Below are positions 33,832 through 42,518 of a stretch of DNA of 64,000 bases, in pieces (within the stretch, counting starts at the first letter, position 1; each line of letters opens with the position of its first letter). Where the stretch lies: positions 9,089-73,088 of the forward strand of contig CAZIUB010000061.1 of the NCBI GenBank assembly GCA_964542425.1, in the 5' to 3' direction. The translations under genes were made by a program, and so were the position numbers. The DNA comes from Dongia_A sp964542425. GTDB lineage: Bacteria > Pseudomonadota > Alphaproteobacteria > Dongiales > Dongiaceae. Below the pieces are notes generated by a model. The model did not search any database. It was not told the origin of the DNA and worked only from the letters and a program-made list of their open reading frames with translations.

Positions 33832-34769
33832 CTCTTTGCTTTCGCGGTGCTGGCGCGGATCACCAGCGGGTTGGGCGCGATTTCGCGATGCGCCACATGG
33901 CGATTGGCGCGCGCGGCCGCGATCACCAGGTCGATTGCGCGGCCAGCCATCTCCATGGCGTTGGAGCGGATCGTCGTCAGCTGGATTCGATGATGCGCGG
34001 CCAACGGGATATCGTCATAGCCCACCACCGAAATGTCGCCCGGTACGCTATGCCCGCGTGTCTCCAGTCGATTCATCATGGTGATCGCCTGCACGTCATT
34101 GTGGGCGACAATGGCGGTTGCACCGTCATCGAGCTTGACCGGCGCCAACCGGCGGCGCCGGAGCGCGCGTTCCAGGCCCAACCGCCGGCGCTCGCCCGAG
34201 TGCTCGCGCAGGCCATGCGAGGCGAAGGTAATTCGGCGATGTCCGAGCTCGAGCAGATGGGCGACGATCGCCTCCATCGCCGCGGCATCGTCGTGATCAA
34301 TCATCCCCAGCCTGGGATCGTCGAGATCGCCGAGCGATGCCAGGACCACCGGAATGTCGCGGTCGAGCAGCATTGCCGGCAGCGGCGAGCCCAAGGAAAC
34401 CCCGCCAATGACCACGCCATCCACCCGCCGGTCGATGAGCGCGCGCCCGACCTCGTTCTCGATCGCCGGCGCGCATTCGGTGTGCGCGGCAAGGACCGCG
34501 TAACCCCGTGCGCTGGCGGCGCGCTCGACGCCGGCGGCGAGCTGGCCATAATAGGGGTTGGTCAAATCGGGCACGATGAGGCCGATCACCAGGCTCGCGC
34601 GCGCCTTCAGCGAGCGGGCAATGGCGTTGGGGCGATATTGGGCCTCGGCGATCGCGCGCTCGACCCGCTTGCGCGTGGTCTCGGCCACCAGCGCGGTGCC
34701 GCGAATGACATTCGAGACCGTCGACTTCGACACGCCGGTGCGTTTCGCGATGTCGACCAGGCGGGTCAT
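33828..34769 (-). CDS. LacI family transcriptional regulator
   Basis: A 313-residue repressor: N-terminal helix-turn-helix and hinge (TRLVDIAKRTGVSKSTVSNVIRG, YRPNAIARSLKARASLVIGLIVPD) and a periplasmic-binding-protein-like effector domain. It is encoded inside the sugar operon between isomerase and ATPase, so it probably controls this operon in response to the sugar. Palindrome-like TTGGAACGATCCAA motifs upstream of two nearby genes are candidate operators. Confidence 0.93.
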   Translation of the reverse strand: MTRLVDIAKRTGVSKSTVSNVIRGTALVAETTRKRVERAIAEAQYRPNAIARSLKARASLVIGLIVPDLTNPYYGQLAAGVERAASARGYAVLAAHTECAPAIENEVGRALIDRRVDGVVIGGVSLGSPLPAMLLDRDIPVVLASLGDLDDPRLGMIDHDDAAAMEAIVAHLLELGHRRITFASHGLREHSGERRRLGLERALRRRRLAPVKLDDGATAIVAHNDVQAITMMNRLETRGHSVPGDISVVGYDDIPLAAHHRIQLTTIRSNAMEMAGRAIDLVIAAARANRHVAHREIAPNPLVIRASTAKAKR

Positions 34770-35725
34770 TCTTCCGCCTCCAGTCGCGCCAGCGCGCGCT
34801 TGAGGCCGGCGATCGAGCGCTCGGTGCCCTGTGGGCCGTCATAGCGCGGATCCTCGTGTTCGATCGAAATCACGCCGTCATAGCCGGCCTTGCGCATGGC
34901 CCCCAGCAATTTGGCCCAGGTCGCGTCGTCGTGGCCCTCGCCCACCGGGGCGAAATGCCAGGGCGCGCGGGCAGGATCGCCGGGCGGGGCGTAATGCAGC
35001 ACGCCCTGCGTGCGGATGCGCTCCGGATACATCAGCGTGTCCTTGCCATGCGAATGGCCGATGCGGTTCCCGTGGGCCTCGACGACACTCAAGGGGTCGA
35101 TGCCCTGCCACCAAAAATGGCTGGGATCGAGATTGAGCCCGATGTTCCGGCCGACGTGGCGGGCGAGTACAGCGAATCCCTCGCTGTTGAAAATCGTGAC
35201 GCCGGGATGCATTTCCAGGCAGACCATGATTTCCGGCGCTTCCAGTTCCAGCCAGGCGCTGGTCTCGGTCCAGAACGGCGCCAATTCGTGCTCGATCTGC
35301 CAGGCGAACAGATTCTCGTCATCGGCCGAGGTCGCCCAGCAGGGGAATACACCGATGGCTCCCCCGCCGGCACCCGCCGGGCAGCCGCTCATGGTGATGA
35401 CGCGATTGACGCCCAGGGCGCGCGCCAAATCCACTGCCGCGCGGAACCGGGCTTGCGCGTCGGCGCGCTTCGAGGGGCTTGGATGCAACAAATTGCCGGC
35501 GGCGTTGACCGCCGAGAGCCGGATTCCGAATTCGCGCATTTCGCCCGCCAGGCGATCGCGCTCGTGCGCGCGCCCGATGGTGGCGAAATCGAGATGCGGG
35601 CGCGGCGAGGGCCCCCAGGCTCCCATTCCCAGTTCGAGATCCGTGACACCGCGCTCGGCGCACCAGGCGAACATTTGGCGGCGCGCAAGCTTAGGGAGCG
35701 AATCCGAGAAGACACCGATTCTCAT
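34766..35725 (-). CDS. Sugar phosphate isomerase/epimerase (xylose isomerase-like TIM barrel)
   Basis: A 319-residue AP-endonuclease-2-like barrel. Metal-binding acidic/His positions are seen in VCLEMHPGV, GLNLDPSHFWWQG, IGHSHGKD and VISIEHEDP. Such enzymes isomerise or epimerise keto-sugars or inositol derivatives. Start at 35725 (MRIGVFSD) is chosen; an ATG two codons earlier touches the edge of a dispersed repeat. It overlaps the LacI gene by four bases. Confidence 0.88.
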   Translation of the reverse strand: MRIGVFSDSLPKLARRQMFAWCAERGVTDLELGMGAWGPSPRPHLDFATIGRAHERDRLAGEMREFGIRLSAVNAAGNLLHPSPSKRADAQARFRAAVDLARALGVNRVITMSGCPAGAGGGAIGVFPCWATSADDENLFAWQIEHELAPFWTETSAWLELEAPEIMVCLEMHPGVTIFNSEGFAVLARHVGRNIGLNLDPSHFWWQGIDPLSVVEAHGNRIGHSHGKDTLMYPERIRTQGVLHYAPPGDPARAPWHFAPVGEGHDDATWAKLLGAMRKAGYDGVISIEHEDPRYDGPQGTERSIAGLKRALARLEAEE

Positions 35726-35730
35726 GCCCA

Positions 35731-35870
35731 TGCCAACTTTCGAAAATGCGTGATCCATGAATCGCGTCCGTGCTTCCACGAAAGTTGGCACGTGTTACCA
35801 ATATTCAGTACCCGCCGGCGTGTGCTGGCGGGTGATTTGGTTCGATCAGCCATCGGCGACGGCGGGTACT
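35731..35870. repeat. Composite dispersed repeat, copy 5 (family A), invading a coding end
   Basis: TGCCAACTTTCG at 35731 pairs with CGAAAGTTGGCA ending near 35790, then AGTACCCGCCGGCG (35808) pairs with CGGCGGGTACT ending at 35870. Parts occur in the order opposite to copies 2-4, so this copy is inverted or arranged like copy 1. Its right end supplies the last codons and stop of the Gfo/Idh gene, and its left end abuts the isomerase start. Confidence 0.85.
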
Positions 35871-36964
35871 AGGGCCTTTTGGAATGCGGAAATCAGGAGT
35901 GCCACATCGGCGCGCGCCTGCTCGGGCCCGGTCGCGACCGGCGCCTGGCCGCAGGCGGCGTCGTGGAAGGAGCGAAGCTGGTTGCGGAACGCCTCCTCGT
36001 AGCTCACGCGAAACTCCTCGGTCGTGAGCGCCTGGCCGCTGCCGCCGGCACGCCGCAACGTGAGGCGCGTCGGCAAATGGCGCAGATAGGGCGAGGGAAA
36101 GACGAGTTCGATGATGCGATCGCCACAGTAGATCGTGATGCGCTCGGTGTAATCGGGCACGGCCGGTAGATTGAGGTGGGTCATCGAGACCCGGCCACCC
36201 CCAGGCAGTCCGAAAGCCAATTGCACGCCCTTTCCCCGGTCGAACAGCGCGCCATGATCCGCCGCGCTGGGCAGCGCGCATCCCAGATGGGCAAGCATGC
36301 CGTGCACCACCGCCATGTCATGAACGAGCGAGGACAGGAAACCACCGCCAAGCGCGCGGGCGCTTGCCTCGTCAAGATTTCGGCCCGCCGCGGCGTTGAG
36401 CTGGGCGGCGCTCGTTGCCCGTGCTTCGTCGCGCAACGAGGCGGGCAGATCGCTCGGCCAAGTCATCGGCAGGTGTGCCACGAACGGCTGGTGATCCGGG
36501 TCGTTGACCTCGACCGAAATCAGCTTCACCTCTTCGATGCGACCGGGCAGCAGATCGAGCGCGCGGCGATAGGCCGGGTCGTGGCGCTTCATGTAGGCGA
36601 TCTGCAGCACCTTGCCGGCGCGATCGCTGGCCGCGATCATGCGGTCGCATTCGGCGAGCGAGAGCGCTATCGGCTTTTCGCAGAGCACATGCAGCCCCGC
36701 CTCGAGTGCGGCGATGGCGAGCTTAGGATGGAAGCAATCCGGCGCGGCGATGACCAGGGCATCGAGCTTGGCCGAGAGCAGCCCATCGAGATCGGCATGA
36801 ACCGCTTCCAGGCCGTAACGCGCGCCCACATCGGCGCGCACCATCCGGGAAGCATCGGCCAGACCGACAAAGGCGAAGCGATCGCGCTCTTCCCACAGAT
36901 AGAAGGCATGTTCCGCCTGCCCGACAAGCCCGGCACCGACCAGCCCAATTCGCAGCCTTTGCAT
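35846..36964 (-). CDS. Gfo/Idh/MocA family oxidoreductase
   Basis: A 372-residue NAD(P)-dependent sugar or inositol dehydrogenase. The Rossmann motif GLVGAG is at residues 7-12 and the family EKP at 96-98. The C-terminal beta-sheet domain is normal up to LLISAFQKA; the last eight residues (LVPAVADG) and the stop codon are read from a dispersed repeat. Start at 36964 is favoured over an ATG nine codons earlier because GxGxxG then sits at the usual distance. It probably acts with the downstream isomerase and transporter. Confidence 0.9.
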   Translation of the reverse strand: MQRLRIGLVGAGLVGQAEHAFYLWEERDRFAFVGLADASRMVRADVGARYGLEAVHADLDGLLSAKLDALVIAAPDCFHPKLAIAALEAGLHVLCEKPIALSLAECDRMIAASDRAGKVLQIAYMKRHDPAYRRALDLLPGRIEEVKLISVEVNDPDHQPFVAHLPMTWPSDLPASLRDEARATSAAQLNAAAGRNLDEASARALGGGFLSSLVHDMAVVHGMLAHLGCALPSAADHGALFDRGKGVQLAFGLPGGGRVSMTHLNLPAVPDYTERITIYCGDRIIELVFPSPYLRHLPTRLTLRRAGGSGQALTTEEFRVSYEEAFRNQLRSFHDAACGQAPVATGPEQARADVALLISAFQKALVPAVADG

Positions 36965-36975
36965 GGAATTGGCCC

Positions 36976-37006
36976 CATTAGAACGATCCAACCGATGCGA
37001 TCAAAT
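36976..37006. promoter_or_regulatory. Shared leader motif with LacI-like operator, site 1
   Basis: CATTAGAACGATCCAACCGATGCGATCAAAT, written here in two halves as CATTAGAACGATCCAACCG and ATGCGATCAAAT, lies 12-42 bases upstream of the Gfo/Idh start. A closely similar block stands before the fatty acid hydroxylase (39051). TTRGAACGATCCAA is palindrome-like around a central CG, the shape of LacI-family operators. ATTTGATCGCATCGG at 37111-37125 repeats part of the block in inverse orientation. Confidence 0.45.
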
Positions 37007-37163
37007 ACGATCCGGACGAAATCGTCAAGCGAGCTTGGAATAGTTCGCCGCGTGGTATTTTGTTTGGCCGATCCTCGATTCTTGCCGGGAGGCAAGCCGG
37101 TTCACGCCATGATTTGATCGCATCGGCTTGCGATCGACAGCGCTCGGTAAACTCAAGACCGCC

Positions 37164-37949
37164 TCAGCCGACGAGCGAAAGGAATTCCTCGAACACACTC
37201 TCGTCGATTTCGATTTGGTGCCTTGGCTCGGGAAAGGTTCCGGCGCGAACATCCTTGACGAAATCCTCGATCGCCCTGACGCGGAGCTCCTGGATCCGCG
37301 CCAGCTCCTCGCCGATCTCGGCATAGCGCTTGGAATGCCTGGGCTTGTGGCCGGTATTCGTGCCCAGCACATCGCAGCTGAACAGATATTGGGTATCGCA
37401 GACCGACCCGCTTCCCATGCCCTCGGTGATCATTCGTGTATTCGCGGTCAGATAGGCCGCGATCTTGACCGGAACGACCTCGATCTCGACCGCCCAAGCG
37501 CCGGCGTTTTCGAGGGTCTTCATCTTGCGGTAGACCTCCAATGCCTCCCGCGGATTCTTGCCGATCGCTCGGAAATTGGTCCAGGTGGCCCAATCGGGAA
37601 CGAGGCCGACATGGCCGGTCACCGGGATGCCTTCCTTGGCCATCGCCTCGAGGATCCGCACGCCCCCCGAAAAGTAGACGGCGTCCGCGCCCATCCCGAG
37701 GGCGTCGAAGCCCTTGCGGATCCCCTCTTCCGCGCTGGCGACGGCGCCGTGCATGAGACCGGCCTGGATGAAGGTCAGTGGGGCGGCCGCGCGAATCTTC
37801 GGCAGATTGGCATCGATCTCGCAGGAGAACATGTCTATGCCGGCAAGCTCGGCCGCCGCACCCTCTTGCTCGTCGTCGACATGCAGTTCCAGCAATTGGC
37901 GCTTTCCCTTCGATTGCAGGAGATCATGGACGGAAGGTTTCTTCCTCAC
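37164..37949 (-). CDS. PanB-like (ketopantoate hydroxymethyltransferase family) protein, metal ligands not conserved
   Basis: A 261-residue phosphoenolpyruvate/pyruvate-type TIM barrel. VPVTGHVGLVP, WAVEIEVVPVKIA and TEGMGSGSVCDTQYLFSCDVLG match PanB segments, including its catalytic Glu region. The Mg-binding positions of PanB (Asp in VGDS, Asp in LLADLPF, Glu in KIEGG) appear as SCEI, IQAGLMH and YFSGG, so two or three ligands are lost. It overlaps the hydroxylase gene start/stop by four bases. It is probably not a functional PanB and may use another substrate. Confidence 0.82.
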   Translation of the reverse strand: MRKKPSVHDLLQSKGKRQLLELHVDDEQEGAAAELAGIDMFSCEIDANLPKIRAAAPLTFIQAGLMHGAVASAEEGIRKGFDALGMGADAVYFSGGVRILEAMAKEGIPVTGHVGLVPDWATWTNFRAIGKNPREALEVYRKMKTLENAGAWAVEIEVVPVKIAAYLTANTRMITEGMGSGSVCDTQYLFSCDVLGTNTGHKPRHSKRYAEIGEELARIQELRVRAIEDFVKDVRAGTFPEPRHQIEIDESVFEEFLSLVG

Positions 37950-38947
37950 GACCTATTGCCCGCCTGGGCAAGAAGCCGCTTGTTCATCGCTTTCTGGGCC
38001 GCATCGGAACCATCGTGGAAACTGCCAAACCAGCGGTCGAGCGGCAAAGAACCGTCGGCATAATTGCACTCGAAATACTTGTGGTGCAGGTAGTGGGCAT
38101 GGCATTGCGTATCGAAGCCGCTATTCTTCCCGATTTCGATCTTGTCGAACCCGGCATGGCCGAGTGCCGGCGAAAGCCCAGCGTGCATGATGTGAAAGAG
38201 CGCGTGGACCGGGTGCGAGGGCACGATCCAATGAATCAGGATTCCGGAGAAGTAGAGCAGATGTTCGACCGGGTGCATGGCCAGGCCCGACCAGGGCCCT
38301 GGATTGACGTTGTGGTGGTGCAACTTGTGCACTGTCCGATAAAGAGGCCGCCAGTGAATCAAGCGGTGGATGAGGTAAAAATGCACCTCGCGAATGAGAG
38401 GTATCGACAGCATCAACAGGGCGCCATAGATCGGATGCTGCTCCCAACGCACGAACGGAAGGTAGCCATTCGCGTATGACCATAGGGTCAGCGCTTCGAA
38501 TGCCGTCCACATGGTCAAGCCACTGCCGATCGACCAGATCATGTTGTCGATTGTCTGGTTGCGGAACAGGAAGGCGGGATTGTCGGTGCCCAGCCATTTC
38601 GGATGGTATTTGAACCGCGTGCCCTGGGCCTTCCGGACATGGAGCCATAGGTGAAACGAACCATAGAACAGCAGGGCAATCATCACGTTGCGGGCGAGAA
38701 GATAGGCGATCCAGCCTGGCTCGAACGACTTCATGGCCTCGAGTGGCGGGGTAAAATATGTCCACACCAGGGTTGCAACGAGCGCATAGAACAGGTTATC
38801 CGGCAGGAGATAGCCGGGATAGCCGAATAGCCATCGGAGTACCCCCTTCGGTTTCGCCGGCCAGACGAAGACCGGTGGATACGCGATCGGATTGAAGGGC
38901 TTCCAATGGCCACTCTTGTCCCGTGTTCCGTATTTGGTGTCATCCAT
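37946..38947 (-). CDS. Sterol desaturase/fatty acid hydroxylase family membrane protein
   Basis: A 333-residue integral membrane di-iron enzyme with histidine clusters HFYLIHRLIHW, HKLHHHN, HPVEH and HYLHHKYF and about four spans. Members hydroxylate lipids, carotenoids or sterols. Start at 38947 (MDDTKYG) is preferred; a further 29 residues rich in Arg, Gly and Pro are possible from 39034. Its stop overlaps the PanB-like start, so the two are coupled. The LacI-like motif at 39051 lies upstream. Confidence 0.87.
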   Translation of the reverse strand: MDDTKYGTRDKSGHWKPFNPIAYPPVFVWPAKPKGVLRWLFGYPGYLLPDNLFYALVATLVWTYFTPPLEAMKSFEPGWIAYLLARNVMIALLFYGSFHLWLHVRKAQGTRFKYHPKWLGTDNPAFLFRNQTIDNMIWSIGSGLTMWTAFEALTLWSYANGYLPFVRWEQHPIYGALLMLSIPLIREVHFYLIHRLIHWRPLYRTVHKLHHHNVNPGPWSGLAMHPVEHLLYFSGILIHWIVPSHPVHALFHIMHAGLSPALGHAGFDKIEIGKNSGFDTQCHAHYLHHKYFECNYADGSLPLDRWFGSFHDGSDAAQKAMNKRLLAQAGNRS

Positions 38948-39050
38948 CTTGCCAGCTCCCGGGCCGGGCGAGCGGATTTCCCTCGCCCAACCATTTTCAT
39001 CGGGGCCGCGCCGTTTAGCCCGATACGCGGTCATCGCATCGAATTGACCT

Positions 39051-39080
39051 CATTGGAACGATCCAACCGGCGTGATTTGA
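39051..39080. promoter_or_regulatory. Shared leader motif with LacI-like operator, site 2
   Basis: CATTGGAACGATCCAACCGG followed by CGTGATTTGA. It resembles site 1 (36976) over about 70 bases in all, including TCGTCAAGCGA on the outer side and GAATT on the gene side. TTGGAACGATCCAA is here a better palindrome than in site 1. It lies just upstream of the hydroxylase/PanB-like pair. Confidence 0.45.
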
Positions 39081-39126
39081 TGACACCCGGACAGGCTCGT
39101 CAAGCGATCCTCGAAACCCTCCCGAC

Positions 39127-39768
39127 TCACTCCGCCATGCCGGCCTTGGCGAGGGCACCCAGGAGATGGTCCAGGTCTCGCCGGTCGCGATAGGGCATGG
39201 TGGCGCCGATCCAGCCCTCCCAATCGCCGAGCCGGTCGCCCGGATAATTCGCCATGTCGGTGCGCGCGACGCGCAGGTATTCCTTGAGCCTGCCGCGCGC
39301 CTCCTCGATCCGCCCGGCCTCGGCCAGGCTCGCCGCCTGCCAGAGGCGCACTTCGTTCACCTCGATCGTGGACCTGCCCAACGCGGCGATCGCGTCCTCG
39401 TATCGTCGGGCGCTGAAATAGACGATCCCCTCGATCCACGGGCCCCATGAAAGACCAAAGGGATTGAGCCGCCTGCCGATGGCGATTTCCTCGACCGCGC
39501 GCTCGCCCTCGCCGATGCAACACAGGAAGGCAACATAATTCCATCGCCCGTCGAGATCGTAGGGATTGAGTTCAAGCGAGCGCTCGTAATGGAACGCGGC
39601 CTCCGCGTATTCGCGGCGGTGAAGCTTCACCAGGGCGCGCATCCAATGCGCCACGGAATCCGAATCGTCCAGCGCCAGGGCGCGCTTGGTGAATTCCCCT
39701 AACTGGCGCATGCTGTTCTCGGGGTCCGGCACCCAATCGCCAATGAAATCGAGATACCAGCAAAGGCC
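39127..39768 (-). pseudogene. 3' part of the BTAD/TolB-like/TPR regulator, cut off by an in-frame TGA
   Basis: This segment is in the same frame as the upstream 858-residue coding region and continues its TPR array without loss: GLCWYLDFIGDWVPDPEN, then TPR units such as DSVAHWMRALVKLHRREYAEAAFHYERSLELNPY. Only the TGA at 39769-39771 separates them. A GTG start (39732) could reinitiate a 201-residue TPR protein, but without a good ribosome site. Best read as the lost C-terminus of a formerly 1072-residue protein. Confidence 0.75.
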
Positions 39769-42345
39769 TCAATAGGCATGGGCCTGGGCGTTCGATGGAT
39801 CGGCCTCGATCGCCCGCAGCAGCAATCCCTTCGCCAGCGCGTTATCCGCCTTGGTGAATTTGAGCCCGTGCGCGCGGGCCCGCAGAATGAGATCGTAGGC
39901 CCGCAATTCGTGCGCTTCCAGCCGCGCCGCGCGCTCGCGCGAAGCCGCCTCGACCCGTCCCCCGATGGTCCCCGCGACCGCCCGCGCGATCTCGTCCTGC
40001 ACGGCCAATACATCGCGAAGATCCCGGTCGTAACGCTCCGCCCATAAATGGTTGCCGCTTGCCGCGTCGATCAGCTGGGCGGTCACGCGCACGCGCTCGC
40101 CCACCTTGCGCACGGCGCCCTCGACCACGAATTGCACGCCCAATTCGCGGCCCGCGCGCCGGACATCGATCTCCGCCCCCCGGTACTGGAACGAGGAATG
40201 CCGCGCGATCACGAACAGCGACCGGAAGCGCGACAGCTCGGTGATGATTTCCTCGGTCATCCCATCGGAAAAATATTGCTGATCGGCCTCGCCGCTCATG
40301 TTGACGAAGGGCAAGACCGCGATCGCGGGCTTCTCGTGGCCGGCCTCGTATTGGCGCGCGGCCTGGTCCGGCAACCCCGCCTGGCGCAGGTTCGCGCGGA
40401 AATGCTCCGCATCCTTCGGGTCCTTGTAGGGGGCCATCCGGGGATTCGTACATTTTTGCAGCGTGGCCCCCGGATCGAGTTCGATCGCCCGGGCCACGGC
40501 TTTTCGGGCCTGGTCGTCATGATCCAAGGCGGCGTGGCTGGCCGCCAAATAGAGCCGAGCGGCAATCGTATCCAGCAGCCGCAAACTTTCCAAGGTGGCG
40601 ATGGCTTCTTCATATTGGCGGGCGTCGAATTGGATTTGGCCGAGCTGCAACACCCAATATTCAGGGTAATGCGGGTTGAGGCGCATGGCCTTGCGCACCA
40701 TCTCGAGGCCATCACGCGAACGCCCGGCATAGCTGAGGCACCAGCCGAAATCGTTGAGCACATCGGCGTCGTTCGGATTGATCTCCATCGCCTTTTCGTA
40801 GGCCGCGATGGCGCGATCGTGCCGAGCGCACAGCATGTGATGACCGGCCAAGGCCCAATGACCCCAGGCCTCGTCATCATCGCGGGCGATGGCGAGGGTG
40901 GCGAATTCCAGGGCCTTGGCCATGGAATCGGCGGGGTCTTCGCTCCACCCCAAGCTGACATCGCACAAGTGCGTCCAGGCGATCTTCGCGTAGGGCTTCC
41001 CGAAACTGGAATCGAGGTCGACGGCCTGATGAAAGCATTCGCGCGCCCTCGCGACGTCCTCGCGGGTGAAGCGGTTGAAGAGATCGATGCCGCGCTGAAA
41101 ATGATCGTAGGCCTGGAAATGCCGAGGGCCGGGCTTTTCCACCCGTCCTTGCCAGGCCTTGCGCAAACGCCCGCCATAGACCGTCGCCAGCGCGCCGACT
41201 ATCATTTCCGTCACATCATCCTGGATTGCGAAGATATCCTCGATCAAGCGGTCAAAATGCTCCGCCCACAGATGCCGGCCGGTCGCGCCGTCAATCAGCT
41301 GCGCGTTGATCCTGATCCGGTCGTGTGATTTTTGGACACTGCCCTCGAGCACGTAGTGAACGCCGAGTTCCCGGCTCACCTCTTGTATTTTCACCGGCTT
41401 GCCCTTGTAGGCGAAGGTGGAATCCCTGGCGATGACAAAGAGGTCGCGAAACCGGGACAGGGCCGCGATGATGTTCTCCGTGATGCCGTCGCCAAAATAG
41501 TCTTGCGCGGGATCGCCGCTCATGTTGACGAAGGGCAGCACCGCGATCGAGGGTTTCTCCGGCGGCGAAGGCCAATCCCGCGGCTGGACGCGGGCCTCGG
41601 GCGCCACCGGCGCGGTCTGGACCGCCGCGATATTGGCCTTGATCGCTTCCGTCCGCGCCTTGGGCATGGCGCCGAATTCGCGGGCCAGCATTTCGCGGCA
41701 GGCCTCGTATTGGCGTATCGCCTGATCCGGCTTCCCCGCCTCGGCCAGGGCCGCGATCAACACGCCATGGGAATTCTCCCGCGTGGGGTCCAGCGCCACT
41801 AGGCGCCGAGCGTATTCCACGCGCGCGGCGACACTTGCCCCTTGCGCCAGCCGTTCATGAACCCCGATCGCCAGTTCAAGCAGCCGGTCGCGTTCGCCCT
41901 TCGACCACCGCTCGAATTCCTCGGCTCGGATGAAAAACCCGTCCAGGAAGGGGCCGCGATAGAGCAGCGCCGCCCGCTCCCAATCACCGGCATCGCGCGC
42001 CGCCGCCGCATGCTCGAATTCGCCGGTGTCGATCGCGATAGCCTCGGGCCGCAAGGCGACCCGATCGCGGTCGATCTCCAGGAAATCGAGCCCGCGTGGG
42101 CCGAGATCGCGGCGCAGGCCGGTCAGGGTCTGGCGCAGGCTGTTTTGCGCGTGCTCGATGTCGCGATCGCCCCAGAGCAGCCCCACGATCTTGTCGCGCG
42201 AGGCGGCCATGCCGGGACTGAACACCAGATAGGCGATCAGCCCAAGCGCCTTCTTGTTCGAGATCGGCACGCGAGCGCCGTCGGTGGCGATCAATTCGAG
42301 GCCGCCCAGCATATCGATCCGGGTTCTGCCGCCTTGATCCGACAA
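39769..42345 (-). CDS. Large transcriptional regulator: winged helix/BTAD, two TolB-like modules and TPRs (truncated)
   Basis: An 858-residue protein. Residues 1-95 form an OmpR/SARP-type winged helix and 96-245 a bacterial transcriptional activation (BTAD) domain (AAARDAGDWERAALLYRG, LDPTRENSHGVLIAALAEAGK). Then comes a TolB-N-like module (KPSIAVLPFVNMSGDP..., about 268-395), TPR repeats, and a second copy of that module (KPAIAVLPFVNMSGEA..., about 675-800). The frame ends at a TGA within a TPR where related proteins read AHAYL; one base change (TTA to TGA) explains it. Ligand and targets unknown. Confidence 0.85.
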   Translation of the reverse strand: MSDQGGRTRIDMLGGLELIATDGARVPISNKKALGLIAYLVFSPGMAASRDKIVGLLWGDRDIEHAQNSLRQTLTGLRRDLGPRGLDFLEIDRDRVALRPEAIAIDTGEFEHAAAARDAGDWERAALLYRGPFLDGFFIRAEEFERWSKGERDRLLELAIGVHERLAQGASVAARVEYARRLVALDPTRENSHGVLIAALAEAGKPDQAIRQYEACREMLAREFGAMPKARTEAIKANIAAVQTAPVAPEARVQPRDWPSPPEKPSIAVLPFVNMSGDPAQDYFGDGITENIIAALSRFRDLFVIARDSTFAYKGKPVKIQEVSRELGVHYVLEGSVQKSHDRIRINAQLIDGATGRHLWAEHFDRLIEDIFAIQDDVTEMIVGALATVYGGRLRKAWQGRVEKPGPRHFQAYDHFQRGIDLFNRFTREDVARARECFHQAVDLDSSFGKPYAKIAWTHLCDVSLGWSEDPADSMAKALEFATLAIARDDDEAWGHWALAGHHMLCARHDRAIAAYEKAMEINPNDADVLNDFGWCLSYAGRSRDGLEMVRKAMRLNPHYPEYWVLQLGQIQFDARQYEEAIATLESLRLLDTIAARLYLAASHAALDHDDQARKAVARAIELDPGATLQKCTNPRMAPYKDPKDAEHFRANLRQAGLPDQAARQYEAGHEKPAIAVLPFVNMSGEADQQYFSDGMTEEIITELSRFRSLFVIARHSSFQYRGAEIDVRRAGRELGVQFVVEGAVRKVGERVRVTAQLIDAASGNHLWAERYDRDLRDVLAVQDEIARAVAGTIGGRVEAASRERAARLEAHELRAYDLILRARAHGLKFTKADNALAKGLLLRAIEADPSNAQAHAY

Positions 42346-42518
42346 TTCGCCGCCTCCCGCTCGATTGCATCCATATAAGCGCTTTTTTCACGGCCCGGCA
42401 GCCGAAATCACGCCGGCGGGCGGGCGCGACAAGCGCTCCTCTCACGGTAGGGCGAATAGGTTTTCCCCACCAAGGACCCGGTCGATCCGGACCGGCCGAT
42501 GATTGGGGAGAAACTGCG

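Noticed and set aside
35726..35791. Upstream start giving the isomerase 22 more residues
   Set aside because: The added codons lie in a dispersed repeat hairpin and precede the conserved MRIGVFSD start.
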